Shown here: piece after piece, positions 1-8,525 of the stretch
Numbering within the stretch: the first letter of the stretch is position 1
Layout: every line of letters starts with the position of its first letter
Program-made: the position numbers and the translations under genes
Source: Phytohabitans flavus
GTDB taxonomy: Bacteria; Actinomycetota; Actinomycetes; Mycobacteriales; Micromonosporaceae
Length of the DNA stretch: 64,000 nucleotides
Reading direction: 5' to 3'
Assembly: GCF_011764545.1 (NCBI RefSeq)
Contig: NZ_AP022870.1
Location: 7,136,001-7,200,000 of the forward strand
The notes under the pieces: model-generated
Told to the model about the DNA's origin: nothing
The model's input: only the letters and a program-made list of their open reading frames with translations
The model's database searches: none

Positions 1-1149
1 GCCGACCTGCGCGCGACCCTCGACCGCTGGCACCTCGACTACACGCCGTACTACCTGGTCAACGCCGTGGAGGTGGACGGCGGGCCGGCGATCCGCGCGT
101 GGCTGTCCCGGCGCGGTGACGTCGACCGGGTGCTGCTCAGTCAGCGGCTGCGCCCGCTGCCCGCCGAGCCCGGCGTGACGCACGGACACGTACCCGCGCC
201 CACCGCACCGCCGTGGAACATCTCGCTGATCGGCGCCGACCGCGCCGCCAGCCAGCTCGGCGTCAACGGCTCGGGGATCGTGGTGGGCACCTCCGATTCC
301 GGCGTGGACGGTACGCATCCGGCGCTCTCCGGCAACTTCCGGGGCGGCGACGACTCCTGGTTCGACCCCTGGAACCACACCCGCACGCCGACCGACCGGG
401 GTGGCCACGGCACGCACACGCTCGGCTCGGCGGTGGGCCGTACCGTCGGCGTGGCCCCCGGAGCGGAGTGGGTCGGCTGCGTCAACCTCGACCGCAACCT
501 CGGTAACCCGGCCCACTACCTGGACTGTATGCAGTTCATGCTGGCCCCGTTCCCGTTCGGCGGTGACCCCTTCAGGGACGGCCAGCCGGGGCGGGCCCCG
601 CATGTACTCACGAACTCGTGGGGTTGCCCGCGGATCGAGGGCTGCGACGAAAACTCGCTGCGCGCGGCCACCGCGGCGTTCGCGGCCGCCGGCATCTTCT
701 TCGTGGTCGCGGCGGGCAACACTGGCCCGTTCTGCGGCTCGGTGGACGATCCGCCCTCCCAGTACCCGGACGTGGAGACCATCGGCGCGGTCGACCGGCG
801 CAAGGAGGTCACGCAGTTCTCCAGCCGTGGCCCGACCAACGCCGACCTCGCCAAGCCCGACCTCGTGGCGCCCGGCGAGGACGTGCTGTCGACGATGCCC
901 GGCGGTGGGTACGCGGAGCTGAGCGGCACGTCCATGGCCACACCGCAGGTGGCCGGCGTGGTGGCGCTGATGTGGTCGGCCAACCCCCGGCTGGTCGGCG
1001 ACATCACCCGTACCCGCGAGATCCTGCGCGACACGGCGGTACCCGCGACTCCTGGCGAGAGTTCCGGCGAGTGCTCACCGGCCGACGTGACCGGCGCCGG
1101 GATGGTCGACGCGTACGCGGCGGTGCAGGCCGCCCGCACCGCGTCCTGA
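1..1149 (+). CDS. S8 family serine peptidase (subtilisin-like), 5' end outside window
   Basis: The frame is open from base 1, so the N-terminus lies upstream of the window and this is the last 382 codons. The subtilase catalytic triad is visible in order: Asp in GTSDSGVDGTHP (codon 295-297), His in GGHGTHTLG (codon 406-408) and Ser in LSGTSMATPQVAG (codon 931-933), plus the oxyanion-hole Asn in VAAGNTGP. Family members are normally secreted endopeptidases; the signal peptide and any propeptide would be in the missing part. The residues before the domain (RAWLSRRGDVDRVLLSQRL) resemble the propeptide/pre-domain region of actinobacterial subtilases. Substrate unknown. The next gene starts 11 bases downstream on the same strand, but is functionally unrelated. 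Confidence 0.9.
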   Translation, partial: ADLRATLDRWHLDYTPYYLVNAVEVDGGPAIRAWLSRRGDVDRVLLSQRLRPLPAEPGVTHGHVPAPTAPPWNISLIGADRAASQLGVNGSGIVVGTSDSGVDGTHPALSGNFRGGDDSWFDPWNHTRTPTDRGGHGTHTLGSAVGRTVGVAPGAEWVGCVNLDRNLGNPAHYLDCMQFMLAPFPFGGDPFRDGQPGRAPHVLTNSWGCPRIEGCDENSLRAATAAFAAAGIFFVVAAGNTGPFCGSVDDPPSQYPDVETIGAVDRRKEVTQFSSRGPTNADLAKPDLVAPGEDVLSTMPGGGYAELSGTSMATPQVAGVVALMWSANPRLVGDITRTREILRDTAVPATPGESSGECSPADVTGAGMVDAYAAVQAARTAS

Positions 1150-1159
1150 CTGCCGGTTA

Positions 1160-2062
1160 GTGTCGGCGACCGTGGAGTTTTCGATCGCCGCGCTGACCGA
1201 CGCCGACGTACCCGCCATGGTCGACCTGTGCCGCGAGGCGCTGGACCTGCCCGACGACGCCGCGGAGGCGGACCAGATCGTGGCCCGGCTGCGTGCGCAG
1301 CCGGGCATCGGCTTCGCCGCCACCGCGGACGGCGAGCTGGCCGGCGTGGTGCTGGGGTCGCTCTCGCACCGCGACGACTCGATCGGGCACGTCGACCTGA
1401 TCGCGGTACGGCGGGACGTGCGCCGCCAGGGCATCGGGCGGGCGCTGCTGGCCCGGGCCGAAGGGGCGCTGGCCGGCCGGGGCGCGGTCGAGGTGCTGCT
1501 GGCCGGAAACCCGCCGTACTACGCCTGGCCGGGCATCGACGTCCGCTACACGCCAGCGGTCTGCGCGGCGAATGCCCTGGGGTACGAGCAGGACCGCACC
1601 GCCTGGAACATGACCGCCGACCTCACCACCATCGAGTCCACTGTGGAGGCCGAGGAGCGGCTGGCGGCGGGCGGCGTAACCGTCCGGCGAGCGGAGGCGG
1701 GGGACGTACCCGCGCTTGTCGAGTTCGCCCGCGCCAACTTCAGCGACGGCTGGGCCGGTGAGGTCTCCGACTCGGTCGGGCGGCCCGGCGCCGGCTGCCA
1801 CGTCGCGCTCCGGGACGGTGAGGTGCTCGGCTTCGCCGCGTACGGCTCGTCCCGGCCGAGCTGGTTCGGCCCGATGGGCACCGCGCCCGCCGCCCAAGGG
1901 CTGGGCATCGGTGGCGTGCTGCTCCGCCGGTGCCTGCGCGACCAGCGGGACGCCGGCTTTCGGCAGGCCCAGATCGGCTGGGTCGGGCCGGTGCCGTTCT
2001 ACGCCTCGGCCGTGGGCGCCCGGATCGAACGTGTCTTCTTCCTGTACCGGAAGGAGCTCTGA
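1160..2062 (+). CDS. GNAT family N-acetyltransferase with two GNAT domains
   Basis: 300 residues. Two tandem acetyl-CoA-binding GNAT cores are seen: the first has the V-R-R-x-G-I-G-R-A motif (IAVRRDVRRQGIGRALL, about residues 80-96), the second a diverged version (PAAQGLGIGGVLLRRCL, about 240-256). Tandem GNATs of this size acetylate small molecules or amines; the substrate cannot be read from the sequence. The start is a GTG at 1160; a second in-frame GTG at 1172 is possible. It converges on groEL, from which it is separated by a strong hairpin terminator. Confidence 0.82.
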   Translation: MSATVEFSIAALTDADVPAMVDLCREALDLPDDAAEADQIVARLRAQPGIGFAATADGELAGVVLGSLSHRDDSIGHVDLIAVRRDVRRQGIGRALLARAEGALAGRGAVEVLLAGNPPYYAWPGIDVRYTPAVCAANALGYEQDRTAWNMTADLTTIESTVEAEERLAAGGVTVRRAEAGDVPALVEFARANFSDGWAGEVSDSVGRPGAGCHVALRDGEVLGFAAYGSSRPSWFGPMGTAPAAQGLGIGGVLLRRCLRDQRDAGFRQAQIGWVGPVPFYASAVGARIERVFFLYRKEL

Positions 2063-2063
2063 G

Positions 2064-2176
2064 TCACTCGGCCGGCAGGTGCGCCCGAGCGTCCTCGTAG
2101 CCGCCCTGAGGCGCCTCGGGGGCCGGGCCGTAGACGCGGCGAGCAGCTGGCGCACGACCGAGACCGACCCGCTCAT
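2064..2176 (-). other. possible 38-residue protein interrupted by one missing base
   Basis: Reading leftward from an ATG at 2176, 14 codons (MSGSVSVVRQLLAA) have strongly GC3-biased codon use. If one base is restored near 2135, the frame continues as VYGPAPEAPQGGYEDARAH and ends at a TGA at 2064-2066. Without the correction the ATG frame runs on into the antisense of the neighbouring GNAT gene. The shift matches the single-base deletions seen elsewhere in the window. No family recognised; it could be chance. Confidence 0.25.
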
Positions 2177-2236
2177 GCCGATGGTGCTCTCGCCACGGTA
2201 AGACGGGCCGGACCTGCTCAACCCATAGATAGCGAA

Positions 2237-2266
2237 AGGGGCGAGCCGGAGAACCGGCTCGCCCCT
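2237..2266. terminator. bidirectional intrinsic terminator between GNAT gene and groEL
   Basis: Perfect 13-base stem, AGGGGCGAGCCGG paired with CCGGCTCGCCCCT, with a four-base loop (agaa). It lies between two convergent genes, 17 bases after the canonical groEL stop, and can serve both directions. Confidence 0.85.
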
Positions 2267-2282
2267 CCCTTAAGGACTTGGA

Positions 2283-3904
2283 TCAGAAGTCCATGTCGCC
2301 GCCGCCGGGCGCACCCGCCGGGCCTTCTCCTTCTCCGGCTTGTCCGCCACCACAGCCTCGGTGGTGAGGAACAGAGCCGCGATCGACGCCGCGTTCTGCA
2401 GCGCCGAGCGGGTCACCTTGGCCGGGTCGATGATGCCCGCCGCCAGCAGGTCGACGTACTCACCGGTGGCCGCGTTGAGGCCGTGGTTGGTCTCCAGGTT
2501 GCGCACCCGCTCCACCACGACGCCGCCCTCGAGGCCGGCGTTGACAGCGATCTGGCGCAGCGGGGCGTCCAGCGCGATCTTCACGATCGTCGCGCCGGTG
2601 GCCTCGTCGCCAGCCAGGTCGAGCTTGTCGAAGGCGGTCTTGCCGGCCTGCACCAGCGCGACGCCACCACCCGGGACGATGCCCTCCTCGACCGCGGCCT
2701 TGGCGTTGCGGACCGCGTCCTCGATGCGGTGCTTGCGCTCCTTGAGCTCGACCTCGGTGGCCGCGCCGACCTTGATGACCGCAACACCGCCGGCGAGCTT
2801 CGCCAGGCGCTCCTGGAGCTTCTCGCGGTCGTAGTCGGAGTCGCTCTTCTCGATCTCAGCGCGGATCTGGTTGACCCGGCCCTGGATCTGGTCGGCGTCG
2901 CCGGAACCGTCGACGATCGTGGTCTCGTCCTTGGTCACCACGACCTTGCGGGCGCGGCCCAGCAGGTCGAGCGTGGCGGCGTCGAGCTTGAGGCCGACCT
3001 CCTCGCTGATGACCTGGCCGCCAGTGAGGATGCCGATGTCGGTCAGCATCGCCTTGCGGCGGTCACCGAAGCCGGGCGCCTTCACCGCGACGGACTTGAA
3101 CGTGCCACGCACCTTGTTGACGACCAGGGTGGCCAGCGCCTCGCCCTCGACGTCCTCGGCGATGATCGCGAGCGGCTTGCCCGACTGCATGACCTTCTCA
3201 AGGATCGGCAGCAGGTCCTTCACCGACGATATCTTGCTGTTGACGATCAGGATGTAGGGGTCGTCGAGGACCGCCTCCATCCGCTCTGCGTCGGTCCAGA
3301 AGTACGGCGAGATGTAGCCCTTGTCGAAGCGCATGCCCTCGGTGAGCTCAAGCTCGAGGCCGAAGGTGTTGCTCTCCTCGACGGTGATGACGCCTTCCTT
3401 GCCGACCTTGTCCATCGCCTCGGCGATGATCTCGCCGACGGTGGCGTCACCGGCCGAGATCGACGCGGTGGAAGCGATCTGCTCCTTGGTCTCGACGTCC
3501 TTGGCGATCTTCGCCAGCTCCTCCGCGACGTTGGCGACAGCCGCCTCGATGCCCCGCTTCAGGGCCATCGGGTTGGCGCCGGCCGCAACGTTGCGCAGGC
3601 CCTCGCGGACCAGTGCCTGGGCCAGGACGGTCGCCGTCGTCGTGCCGTCGCCGGCCACGTCGTCGGTCTTCTTCGCGACCTCCTTGACCAGCTCCGCGCC
3701 GATCTTCTCGTAGGGGTCCTCGAGCTCGATCTCCTTGGCGATGCTCACACCATCGTTGGTGATGGTGGGCGCGCCCCACTTCTTCTCGAGCACGACGTTG
3801 CGGCCCTTCGGGCCCAGCGTCACCTTTACGGCGTCGGCGAGGGTGTTCATGCCCCGCTCAAGGCCGCGGCGCGCCTCCTCGTCGAACGCGATAATCTTGG
3901 CCAT
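2283..3904 (-). CDS. groEL: chaperonin GroEL (HSP60), C-terminal tail shifted by one missing base
   Basis: Full-length 60-kDa chaperonin: starts MAKIIAFDEEARRGLERG and carries the ATP-binding GDGTTTATVLA segment and LGPKGRNVVLEKKWG near the N-terminus. It forms the ATP-driven double-ring folding machine in the cytosol. The ATG at 3904 has a good ribosome site (GGAGGA) 10 bases upstream; the frame stays open further upstream but without homology. The tail should end in the conserved GGGDMDF and stop at 2283-2285. As given, a G run at 2320-2322 is one base short, so the literal frame reads ARRVRPAAATW and stops at 2270. No groES lies beside it, and the GGGDMDF tail suggests the stand-alone groEL2-type copy. 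Two CIRCE elements and a promoter lie upstream. Confidence 0.96.
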
Positions 3905-4064
3905 ACGGCGTTGTCCTCCAGCTGGACATCCACAGCACCCCGAGCGGTCAGCTCGAAGCGCGCAGCGACCTTCCGTCCGGCCGGGCCGGATAGCCCGCGA
4001 CGACCGGCCCCGTGCCGCGCCACCCTTGAGGTGACACGACCGTGGGCCCCACCGCCCCGACCAC

Positions 4065-4089
4065 TGGCACTCGCATGCCGCGAGTGCCA
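4065..4089 (-). promoter_or_regulatory. CIRCE element 1 (HrcA operator) upstream of groEL
   Basis: Perfect inverted repeat TGGCACTC-N9-GAGTGCCA, a close variant of the CIRCE consensus (TTAGCACTC-N9-GAGTGCTAA) bound by the heat-shock repressor HrcA. It lies just downstream of the predicted groEL promoter. Confidence 0.85.
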
Positions 4090-4095
4090 ATCACC

Positions 4096-4124
4096 TGTTT
4101 AGCACTCTGCCCTAGGGAGTGCAA
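4096..4124 (-). promoter_or_regulatory. predicted groEL promoter overlapping CIRCE 2
   Basis: Reading leftward: TTGCAC (-35, 4124-4119), 17-base spacer, TAAACA (-10, 4101-4096). The whole promoter is covered by CIRCE element 2, so HrcA binding would block RNA polymerase. It predicts a leader of roughly 180 bases. Confidence 0.5.
4099..4124 (-). promoter_or_regulatory. CIRCE element 2 (HrcA operator)
   Basis: TTAGCACTC-N9-GAGTGCAAG. The left half is the exact consensus, and the right half matches in its first six bases. Paired with element 1 ten bases away, this makes HrcA heat-shock control of groEL very likely. Confidence 0.88.
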
Positions 4125-4206
4125 GCGCGTCGGGTGAACGGGCGGTGGCCAGTGGGCACCTGTAGCCCGGAGGAGGTGAGGGACGTAAATGGCTGGAGAA
4201 AGCTCG

Positions 4207-4237
4207 GAGGCGGGGCCGGATACCGGTGCCCCGCCTC
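4207..4237 (-). terminator. intrinsic terminator of the cold-shock gene
   Basis: Stem GAGGCGGGG / CCCCGCCTC (9 of 9) with an inner CCGG/CCGG extension and short loop. It begins 15 bases after the stop of the leftward cold-shock gene. Confidence 0.7.
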
Positions 4238-4252
4238 AGGTGTTACTGCGGC

Positions 4253-4456
4253 TCAGGCGATGAGCCGAACCTTCTCGGCCTGCGGCCCCTTCTGGCCCTG
4301 AGCGATCTCGAACTCCACACGCTGGCCGTCGTCCAACGCCTTGTAGCCGTCCATCTCGATCGCCGAGAAGTGGACGAAGACGTCCTGCCCGCCGTCGACC
4401 GCGATGAAGCCGTAGCCCTTTTCGCTGTTGAACCACTTGACGGTGCCCTGTGCCAC
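4253..4456 (-). CDS. cold-shock protein, CspA family
   Basis: 67 residues, the standard CspA length. It is a single OB-fold RNA/DNA chaperone with both nucleic-acid-binding motifs visible: RNP1 (KGYGFIAV) and RNP2 (VFVHFSAI). Family members melt mRNA secondary structure and act as antiterminators in the cytosol. The start is GTG at 4456, preceded by a purine-rich site (GAGGGAAG), giving MAQGTVKWFN. It is monocistronic, with its own terminator downstream and a hairpin in its leader at 4497-4524. Confidence 0.95.
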   Translation of the reverse strand: MAQGTVKWFNSEKGYGFIAVDGGQDVFVHFSAIEMDGYKALDDGQRVEFEIAQGQKGPQAEKVRLIA

Positions 4457-4496
4457 GGTGCACTTCCCTCACTTCGATGGTGCTGGGTTCGACAAC

Positions 4497-4524
4497 CCCC
4501 GGCCACGCTGTTTGCTGGCCGGGG
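4497..4524 (-). promoter_or_regulatory. hairpin in the leader of the cold-shock gene
   Basis: Perfect 9-base stem CCCCGGCCA / TGGCCGGGG around a 10-base loop, 41-68 bases upstream of the GTG start. Cold-shock mRNAs are often controlled through leader structure; whether this element acts so here is inference. The rest of 4525-4813 shows no gene or recognisable site. Confidence 0.35.
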
Positions 4525-4813
4525 CCGCCGATCCGTGGTCCGGGGTGGTCCGTCGAACACAGCGGCCGAAATCGCACGCTACACGAGGACCCCCGCCCGC
4601 GCACTACCCCAAACCGGACACCCGGGTCGTCACCCGGCATCCCGTCGCCCCTACCTGCACTCCTGCCCCGTTAGACGAACGTTGTTTCGCACAGACCGAA
4701 CGGACGAGGCAGACATCGGGCGAGAATCGGCCACGGACGGTTCGTTACGGCGTACGTGATAGCCGCCTTGACGGCCGTGGCTCGCATAGACCACGTTGGC
4801 TTCCTCGTGGGCG

Positions 4814-4930
4814 ATGCTCGACCGCAGCACCGGTGCTCGGGTGCTGCTGCGCTACTCGGGCGAGCGCGGCTTCGAGTACGGCTCGGCGCTGTGCCAAGAG
4901 GTTGGTAGGCGGGTGGCCGCCCCGGTTTAG
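4814..4930 (+). CDS. possible 38-residue ORF, unknown
   Basis: ATG at 4814 to TAG at 4928-4930. The peptide begins MLDRSTGARVLLRYSGERGF and codon third positions are almost all G/C, as in real genes here. No convincing ribosome site and no family recognised; it could be the remnant of a longer gene. It stops nine bases before the GTG of the next gene. Confidence 0.25.
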   Translation: MLDRSTGARVLLRYSGERGFEYGSALCQEVGRRVAAPV

Positions 4931-4939
4931 GGTGGCCTG

Positions 4940-5446
4940 GTGACGACGCGAGCGACCGTACGCCGGGTGCGGCACCAGGATGCGGCCCGGATGCGGGCAC
5001 TGCGCCTGGAGATGCTCGCCGACACCCCGCTCGCCTTCCTGGAGACGCTGGCCGAGGCGGCGGCGGTCCCGCACAGCGAGTTCGCTGACCGGCTTGCCCG
5101 CAGCGCGTCCGGCCACTTCTGCGCGCAGTTCATCGCGGAGGTGGACGGGCGCTTCGTGGGGCACGCCGGCGGCATCATGTCGCCCGACGACCCCAAGATC
5201 ACGATCATCTTCGCCGTATACATCACGCCCGCCCACCGCGGCAGCGGGATGCTGAAGCAGCTTGTCGACGACGTGGCCGCCTGGTCGCTGCGCACCGGCC
5301 GCCCGGAGCTGATGCTGGAGGTGGTGGTCGGCAACGACCGGGCGCGGAAGGCGTACGAGCGGCTCGGCTTCGTCGACACCGGCGTACGCGTGCCGCACCC
5401 GGTCATCCCGGTGCTCCGGGAGATCCAGATGCGCCGTCCGGCCTAG
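4940..5446 (+). CDS. GNAT family N-acetyltransferase
   Basis: 168 residues with one GNAT domain. The acetyl-CoA pyrophosphate loop appears as YITPAHRGSGMLKQLVDDV (about residues 94-112), followed by the VVGNDRARKAYERLGFVDTG segment (about 133-152), the C-terminal motif typical of RimI-like and small-molecule acetyltransferases. Substrate unknown. The start is GTG at 4940. Its TAG stop sits in a CTAG palindrome shared with the stop of the convergent aldehyde dehydrogenase gene. Confidence 0.85.
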   Translation: MTTRATVRRVRHQDAARMRALRLEMLADTPLAFLETLAEAAAVPHSEFADRLARSASGHFCAQFIAEVDGRFVGHAGGIMSPDDPKITIIFAVYITPAHRGSGMLKQLVDDVAAWSLRTGRPELMLEVVVGNDRARKAYERLGFVDTGVRVPHPVIPVLREIQMRRPA

Positions 5447-7125
5447 CTGGTGGTGTGCCGCCGCGACTGGACGATCCGGAAGCGGCTGGCCACGTACGCG
5501 CCGTCGGTCAGGGCCGCGTTCGCCGCCGGGTTGGCGCCGCTCGCGTGGAAGTCGGAGAAGGCCGCCGACTGGTTGACGAAGACGCCGCCGGTCAGGTTGC
5601 AGGAAAGGTGCACGCCCACGTCGAGCGCGGCCGCCTCGGCGTCGTCCAGCACCTTGTCGTCGGTCGAGTACACCGACGCGGTGATCGCGCCCCGCGTGCC
5701 CGCGGTGGACCGGAAGATCTCAAGGCTCTCCGCCGTCGAGTCGGTGGCGATCACGAACGAGATGGGTCCGAACCACTCCTTGCCGTAGGTCGCCTCGGCG
5801 TCCGCGGGCAGCTTCACGATCGCGGGGGTGCGGACGATCGCGCCCTCGTACGCCGGGTGCTCGACGACCCGCGAGTCCAGCACCGGCTCACCGATCGACT
5901 TGACCTCGTCGAGCCGGTCGAGCACACCGTCGTTGACGATCGCGCCGGTCAGCTCCACCGCGCGGGCCGGGTCGCCGGTCAGCTTGCCCACCGAGGCCGC
6001 GATGCCGGCCGCCACCTCGTCGAACGACTTGTGCCCCTGATCGGTACCGATGCCGCCGGCCGGCACCAGCACGTTCTGCGGAGTGGTGCACATCTGTCCG
6101 CTGTAGAGGGTCAGCGAGAAGCCGATGTTGCGGCACATGCCGGCGAAGTCGTCGGTCGAGTCGACCACGATCGTGTTGACGCCGGCCTTCTCCGTGTAGA
6201 CGACGGCCTGGCGGGCGTTCTCCTCCAGCCACTCGCCGAACGCGGTCGACCCGGTGTAGTCGATGATCTTCACTTCCGGGCGCACCGCCAGCGTGGAGGC
6301 GAGCGCCTCGCCGGGCGCCTCGGGCGCCAGCAGCACCAGGTTGGGGTCGAAGCCGGCCTCGGCGAGCACCTCACGGGCGTACCGCACGGTGATGGCGAGC
6401 GGGAGCACCGCCCGCGGGTGCGGCTTCACGATCACCGGGTTGCCGGTGACGAGAGAGGCGAAGAGCCCCGGGTACGAGTTCCAGGTCGGGAACGTGTTGC
6501 AGCCGACGACCAGGCCGATCCCGCGCGGCACCACGTGGAACCGCTTGAGCAACCGGAGCGGCTCGGCTGAGGCTTTGGAGCCGGCCGGCTTCTCCCACTC
6601 GGCCTCGCCGGGGTGGCGGGTCATTTCCGCGTACGCATACGCCAGCGCCTCCAGCGCGCGGTCGAGCGCGTGCGCCCCGCCCGCCTGGAACGCCATCACG
6701 AACGCCTGCCCGCTCGTGAACTGCACCGCGTTGGCGAGCTCGAACACATGCGCGTGCAGCCGCGCCAGGATCTCCAGGCACACGCCGGCACGGACCTGCG
6801 GGCCCGCGTCGCGCCATGCCGGCATCGCCGCCGTCGCCGCGGCGACAAGCGCGCCGGCCTCGGCATGCGGGTACGTCACCGCGAGCTCGACGCCGAACGG
6901 GCTCGCCTCGGTCGCGATCCAGCCGTCGGTACCGGGCTGGTCGAGCGGGAAGCGGTTGTCGAGGTACGCCTGGAAGGCCGTCGCGCCCTCGGCGGCGGCC
7001 TTCTCTCCATAGATACGAGGGCTGGGCGACTCAGGGTAGGCCGACCAGTAGCCGCGCTCGGAGATCGCGGCCAAGGCACGCACGAGGGTATCGGCGTGCT
7101 TGTCGTACAGATGGCGGTCCGTCAT
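5443..7125 (-). CDS. paaN: PaaN-type aldehyde dehydrogenase (phenylacetate degradation protein PaaN)
   Basis: 560 residues, typical of the stand-alone PaaN family. Aldehyde dehydrogenase features: TEKAG with the general-base Glu near 312 and the nucleophilic Cys near 346 in SGQMCTTPQ. The NAD(P)-binding region is around GLVVGCNTFPTWNSYPG (205-221). Members are associated with aerobic phenylacetate catabolism, oxidising ring-opened aldehyde intermediates. No other paa gene is in the window, so the pathway assignment rests on family resemblance alone. The ATG at 7125 (MTDRHLYDKH) is preferred; the frame is open further upstream without homology. A double-GNAT gene ends 57 bases upstream on the same strand. 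Confidence 0.85.
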   Translation of the reverse strand: MTDRHLYDKHADTLVRALAAISERGYWSAYPESPSPRIYGEKAAAEGATAFQAYLDNRFPLDQPGTDGWIATEASPFGVELAVTYPHAEAGALVAAATAAMPAWRDAGPQVRAGVCLEILARLHAHVFELANAVQFTSGQAFVMAFQAGGAHALDRALEALAYAYAEMTRHPGEAEWEKPAGSKASAEPLRLLKRFHVVPRGIGLVVGCNTFPTWNSYPGLFASLVTGNPVIVKPHPRAVLPLAITVRYAREVLAEAGFDPNLVLLAPEAPGEALASTLAVRPEVKIIDYTGSTAFGEWLEENARQAVVYTEKAGVNTIVVDSTDDFAGMCRNIGFSLTLYSGQMCTTPQNVLVPAGGIGTDQGHKSFDEVAAGIAASVGKLTGDPARAVELTGAIVNDGVLDRLDEVKSIGEPVLDSRVVEHPAYEGAIVRTPAIVKLPADAEATYGKEWFGPISFVIATDSTAESLEIFRSTAGTRGAITASVYSTDDKVLDDAEAAALDVGVHLSCNLTGGVFVNQSAAFSDFHASGANPAANAALTDGAYVASRFRIVQSRRHTTS

Positions 7126-7181
7126 TCCGCCATCATGCCCCAGCGCTGACGTGCTCCCGCTGGTCCGCGGGCCCACCTCTC

Positions 7182-8201
7182 TTACACGTCGGCCTGCCAG
7201 TTCTGCCAGCCGTCGACGGCGCGGAAGCCCATCGCCTCGTTGATCGAGATCATGTGGTCGTTGACTCCGGCGTTCCAGGTGTCGATCGCCCGCACCCCCG
7301 GCTCGTACGTCCGGGTATAGCTGAGGTTTTCCAGCTTGACGACCGTGCCGAGGCGGTGGCCGCGGTGGGTCGGCTCGACGATCGTGATCTGCTGGAAGGC
7401 GTGCCAGTCGACGGTACCGGGGAAGTCGATCGTGGTGAACGCGACGACCTTGCCGCTCTCGTCGTGACGCACCGCCGTGTGGTACCGGCGGCGGCCGCGG
7501 GCGGCGACCACGGCATCGACCGCGCGGATGCGGTCGGCGTCGATCTTTTCCGCCTCCCAGTCCAGCTCGCCCATCGGCGCGTCGGTGAGCAGCCGCCCGT
7601 CGAGGTACGCGATGTCGTCGATGATCTCCTCGGGCGTGGCACCCCGCCACTGGATCAGGGAGTACCCGGCGGCGCGCTCCCACGCGTCGGCCAGCTGCCG
7701 CTCCAGGTCGGCGTCGTCCACCTTCGTGACGTCGAGGCGCCGGCGCACGTCGGTCAGCGCATTCTTCGCGCCCATCGCGGTGGCGAACCTGGCGGCCGCC
7801 TCGTCGCGCGCCACGCCGCCGGGCAGCGTCTTGGGGGACATACCCATCACCCGCTTGCGACCCGCACCGCGGAGCACGCCCTGGACGTGCTCGTACAGCG
7901 CCCGCCCCACGCCGCGGCGGCGGTGCTCGGGGTGCACGGTGATCTCGGCGTCGGCGTTTTCGAGGTTGTCCAGCTGCGGCAGCTCGATCGTCACGTAGCC
8001 GGCGGCGGCGCCGTCGATCGTGGCGAGGGCTCGCTCATGCGTGGCGCTGGGCCACGGGTGACGCAGCTCGGCGAGGAAACGCTGCCGGCCCACGGGTGGG
8101 AAGTCCGGCACATCCACGGCAAGCGCGGCTTCAACAATCTGGTACGCCTGCTCGACGGCTTTCTCGTCGGCCGGATCCAGGGGCTTGACGGCGATGTCCA
8201 T
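7182..8201 (-). CDS. GNAT family N-acetyltransferase with two GNAT domains
   Basis: 339 residues from ATG 8201 (MDIAVKPLDPADEKAVEQAY). The first GNAT core has ITVHPEHRRRGVGRALYEHV, the classic R-R-x-G-x-G-x-A acetyl-CoA loop. The second carries IVEPTHRGHRLGTVVKLENL and a final WNAGVNDHMISINEAMGFRAV, where the N-x-x-M-x-x-x-N-x-x-x-GF signature of this tandem-GNAT group is seen. These proteins are common in Actinobacteria; substrates are mostly unknown. Start chosen on the alignment-like N-terminus; an upstream ATG at 8225 is in frame. Confidence 0.82.
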   Translation of the reverse strand: MDIAVKPLDPADEKAVEQAYQIVEAALAVDVPDFPPVGRQRFLAELRHPWPSATHERALATIDGAAAGYVTIELPQLDNLENADAEITVHPEHRRRGVGRALYEHVQGVLRGAGRKRVMGMSPKTLPGGVARDEAAARFATAMGAKNALTDVRRRLDVTKVDDADLERQLADAWERAAGYSLIQWRGATPEEIIDDIAYLDGRLLTDAPMGELDWEAEKIDADRIRAVDAVVAARGRRRYHTAVRHDESGKVVAFTTIDFPGTVDWHAFQQITIVEPTHRGHRLGTVVKLENLSYTRTYEPGVRAIDTWNAGVNDHMISINEAMGFRAVDGWQNWQADV

Positions 8202-8525
8202 GCCACCGAGGTTGCCCTGCCGCAACGCTCACCGCGACCGATTTTACTGAAGAGATTTTGGTCGGGAGGGAAGGCCGCACAGCGCCTCCGGCGCTGGGAC
8301 GTTAGAACAAAGCCTACGGCGGCCGCCCTCCCGCACGGAGCATCCTGCGTCGTCCAGATGGCGCCGTCAAGTCCCCGGGGCGGTGTTTTCTCGACGGACG
8401 GCAAATTCACGACTACGGAATGCAACTCCCATCCCGGACCAGCGCCCCTTACCTGGGCTTCCCTCCGTGGTCAGGCTCCCGCTCCCCGTAACCGGGAGTT
8501 GCAGCATCGGCGTGTCGCGAAGGCG
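8202..8525. other. 324-base gap between thrC and GNAT gene; no gene seen
   Basis: No plausible coding region on either strand. It holds a perfect 10-base inverted repeat (separate entry) and an AT-richer patch near 8240-8265 that may contain the promoter of the leftward GNAT gene, although no clear -35/-10 pair is visible. Confidence 0.5.
8421..8503. repeat. long-loop inverted repeat downstream of thrC
   Basis: TGCAACTCCC (8421-8430) pairs perfectly with GGGAGTTGCA (8494-8503) around 63 bases of G/C-rich sequence that could fold internally. It begins about 23 bases after the thrC stop. It could be a terminator-like structure or the base of a structured RNA; no known class was matched. Confidence 0.4.

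Noticed and set aside
2483..4102. 539-codon open frame on the + strand opposite groEL
   Set aside because: Shadow of a highly biased high-GC gene; no ribosome site or homology, composition is Leu/Arg/Asp/His-rich as expected for an antisense frame.
4189..4263. 24-codon ORF with good ribosome site (MAGESSEAGPDTGAPP)
   Set aside because: Overlaps the hairpin terminator and the 3' end of the cold-shock gene; the hairpin explains the sequence better.
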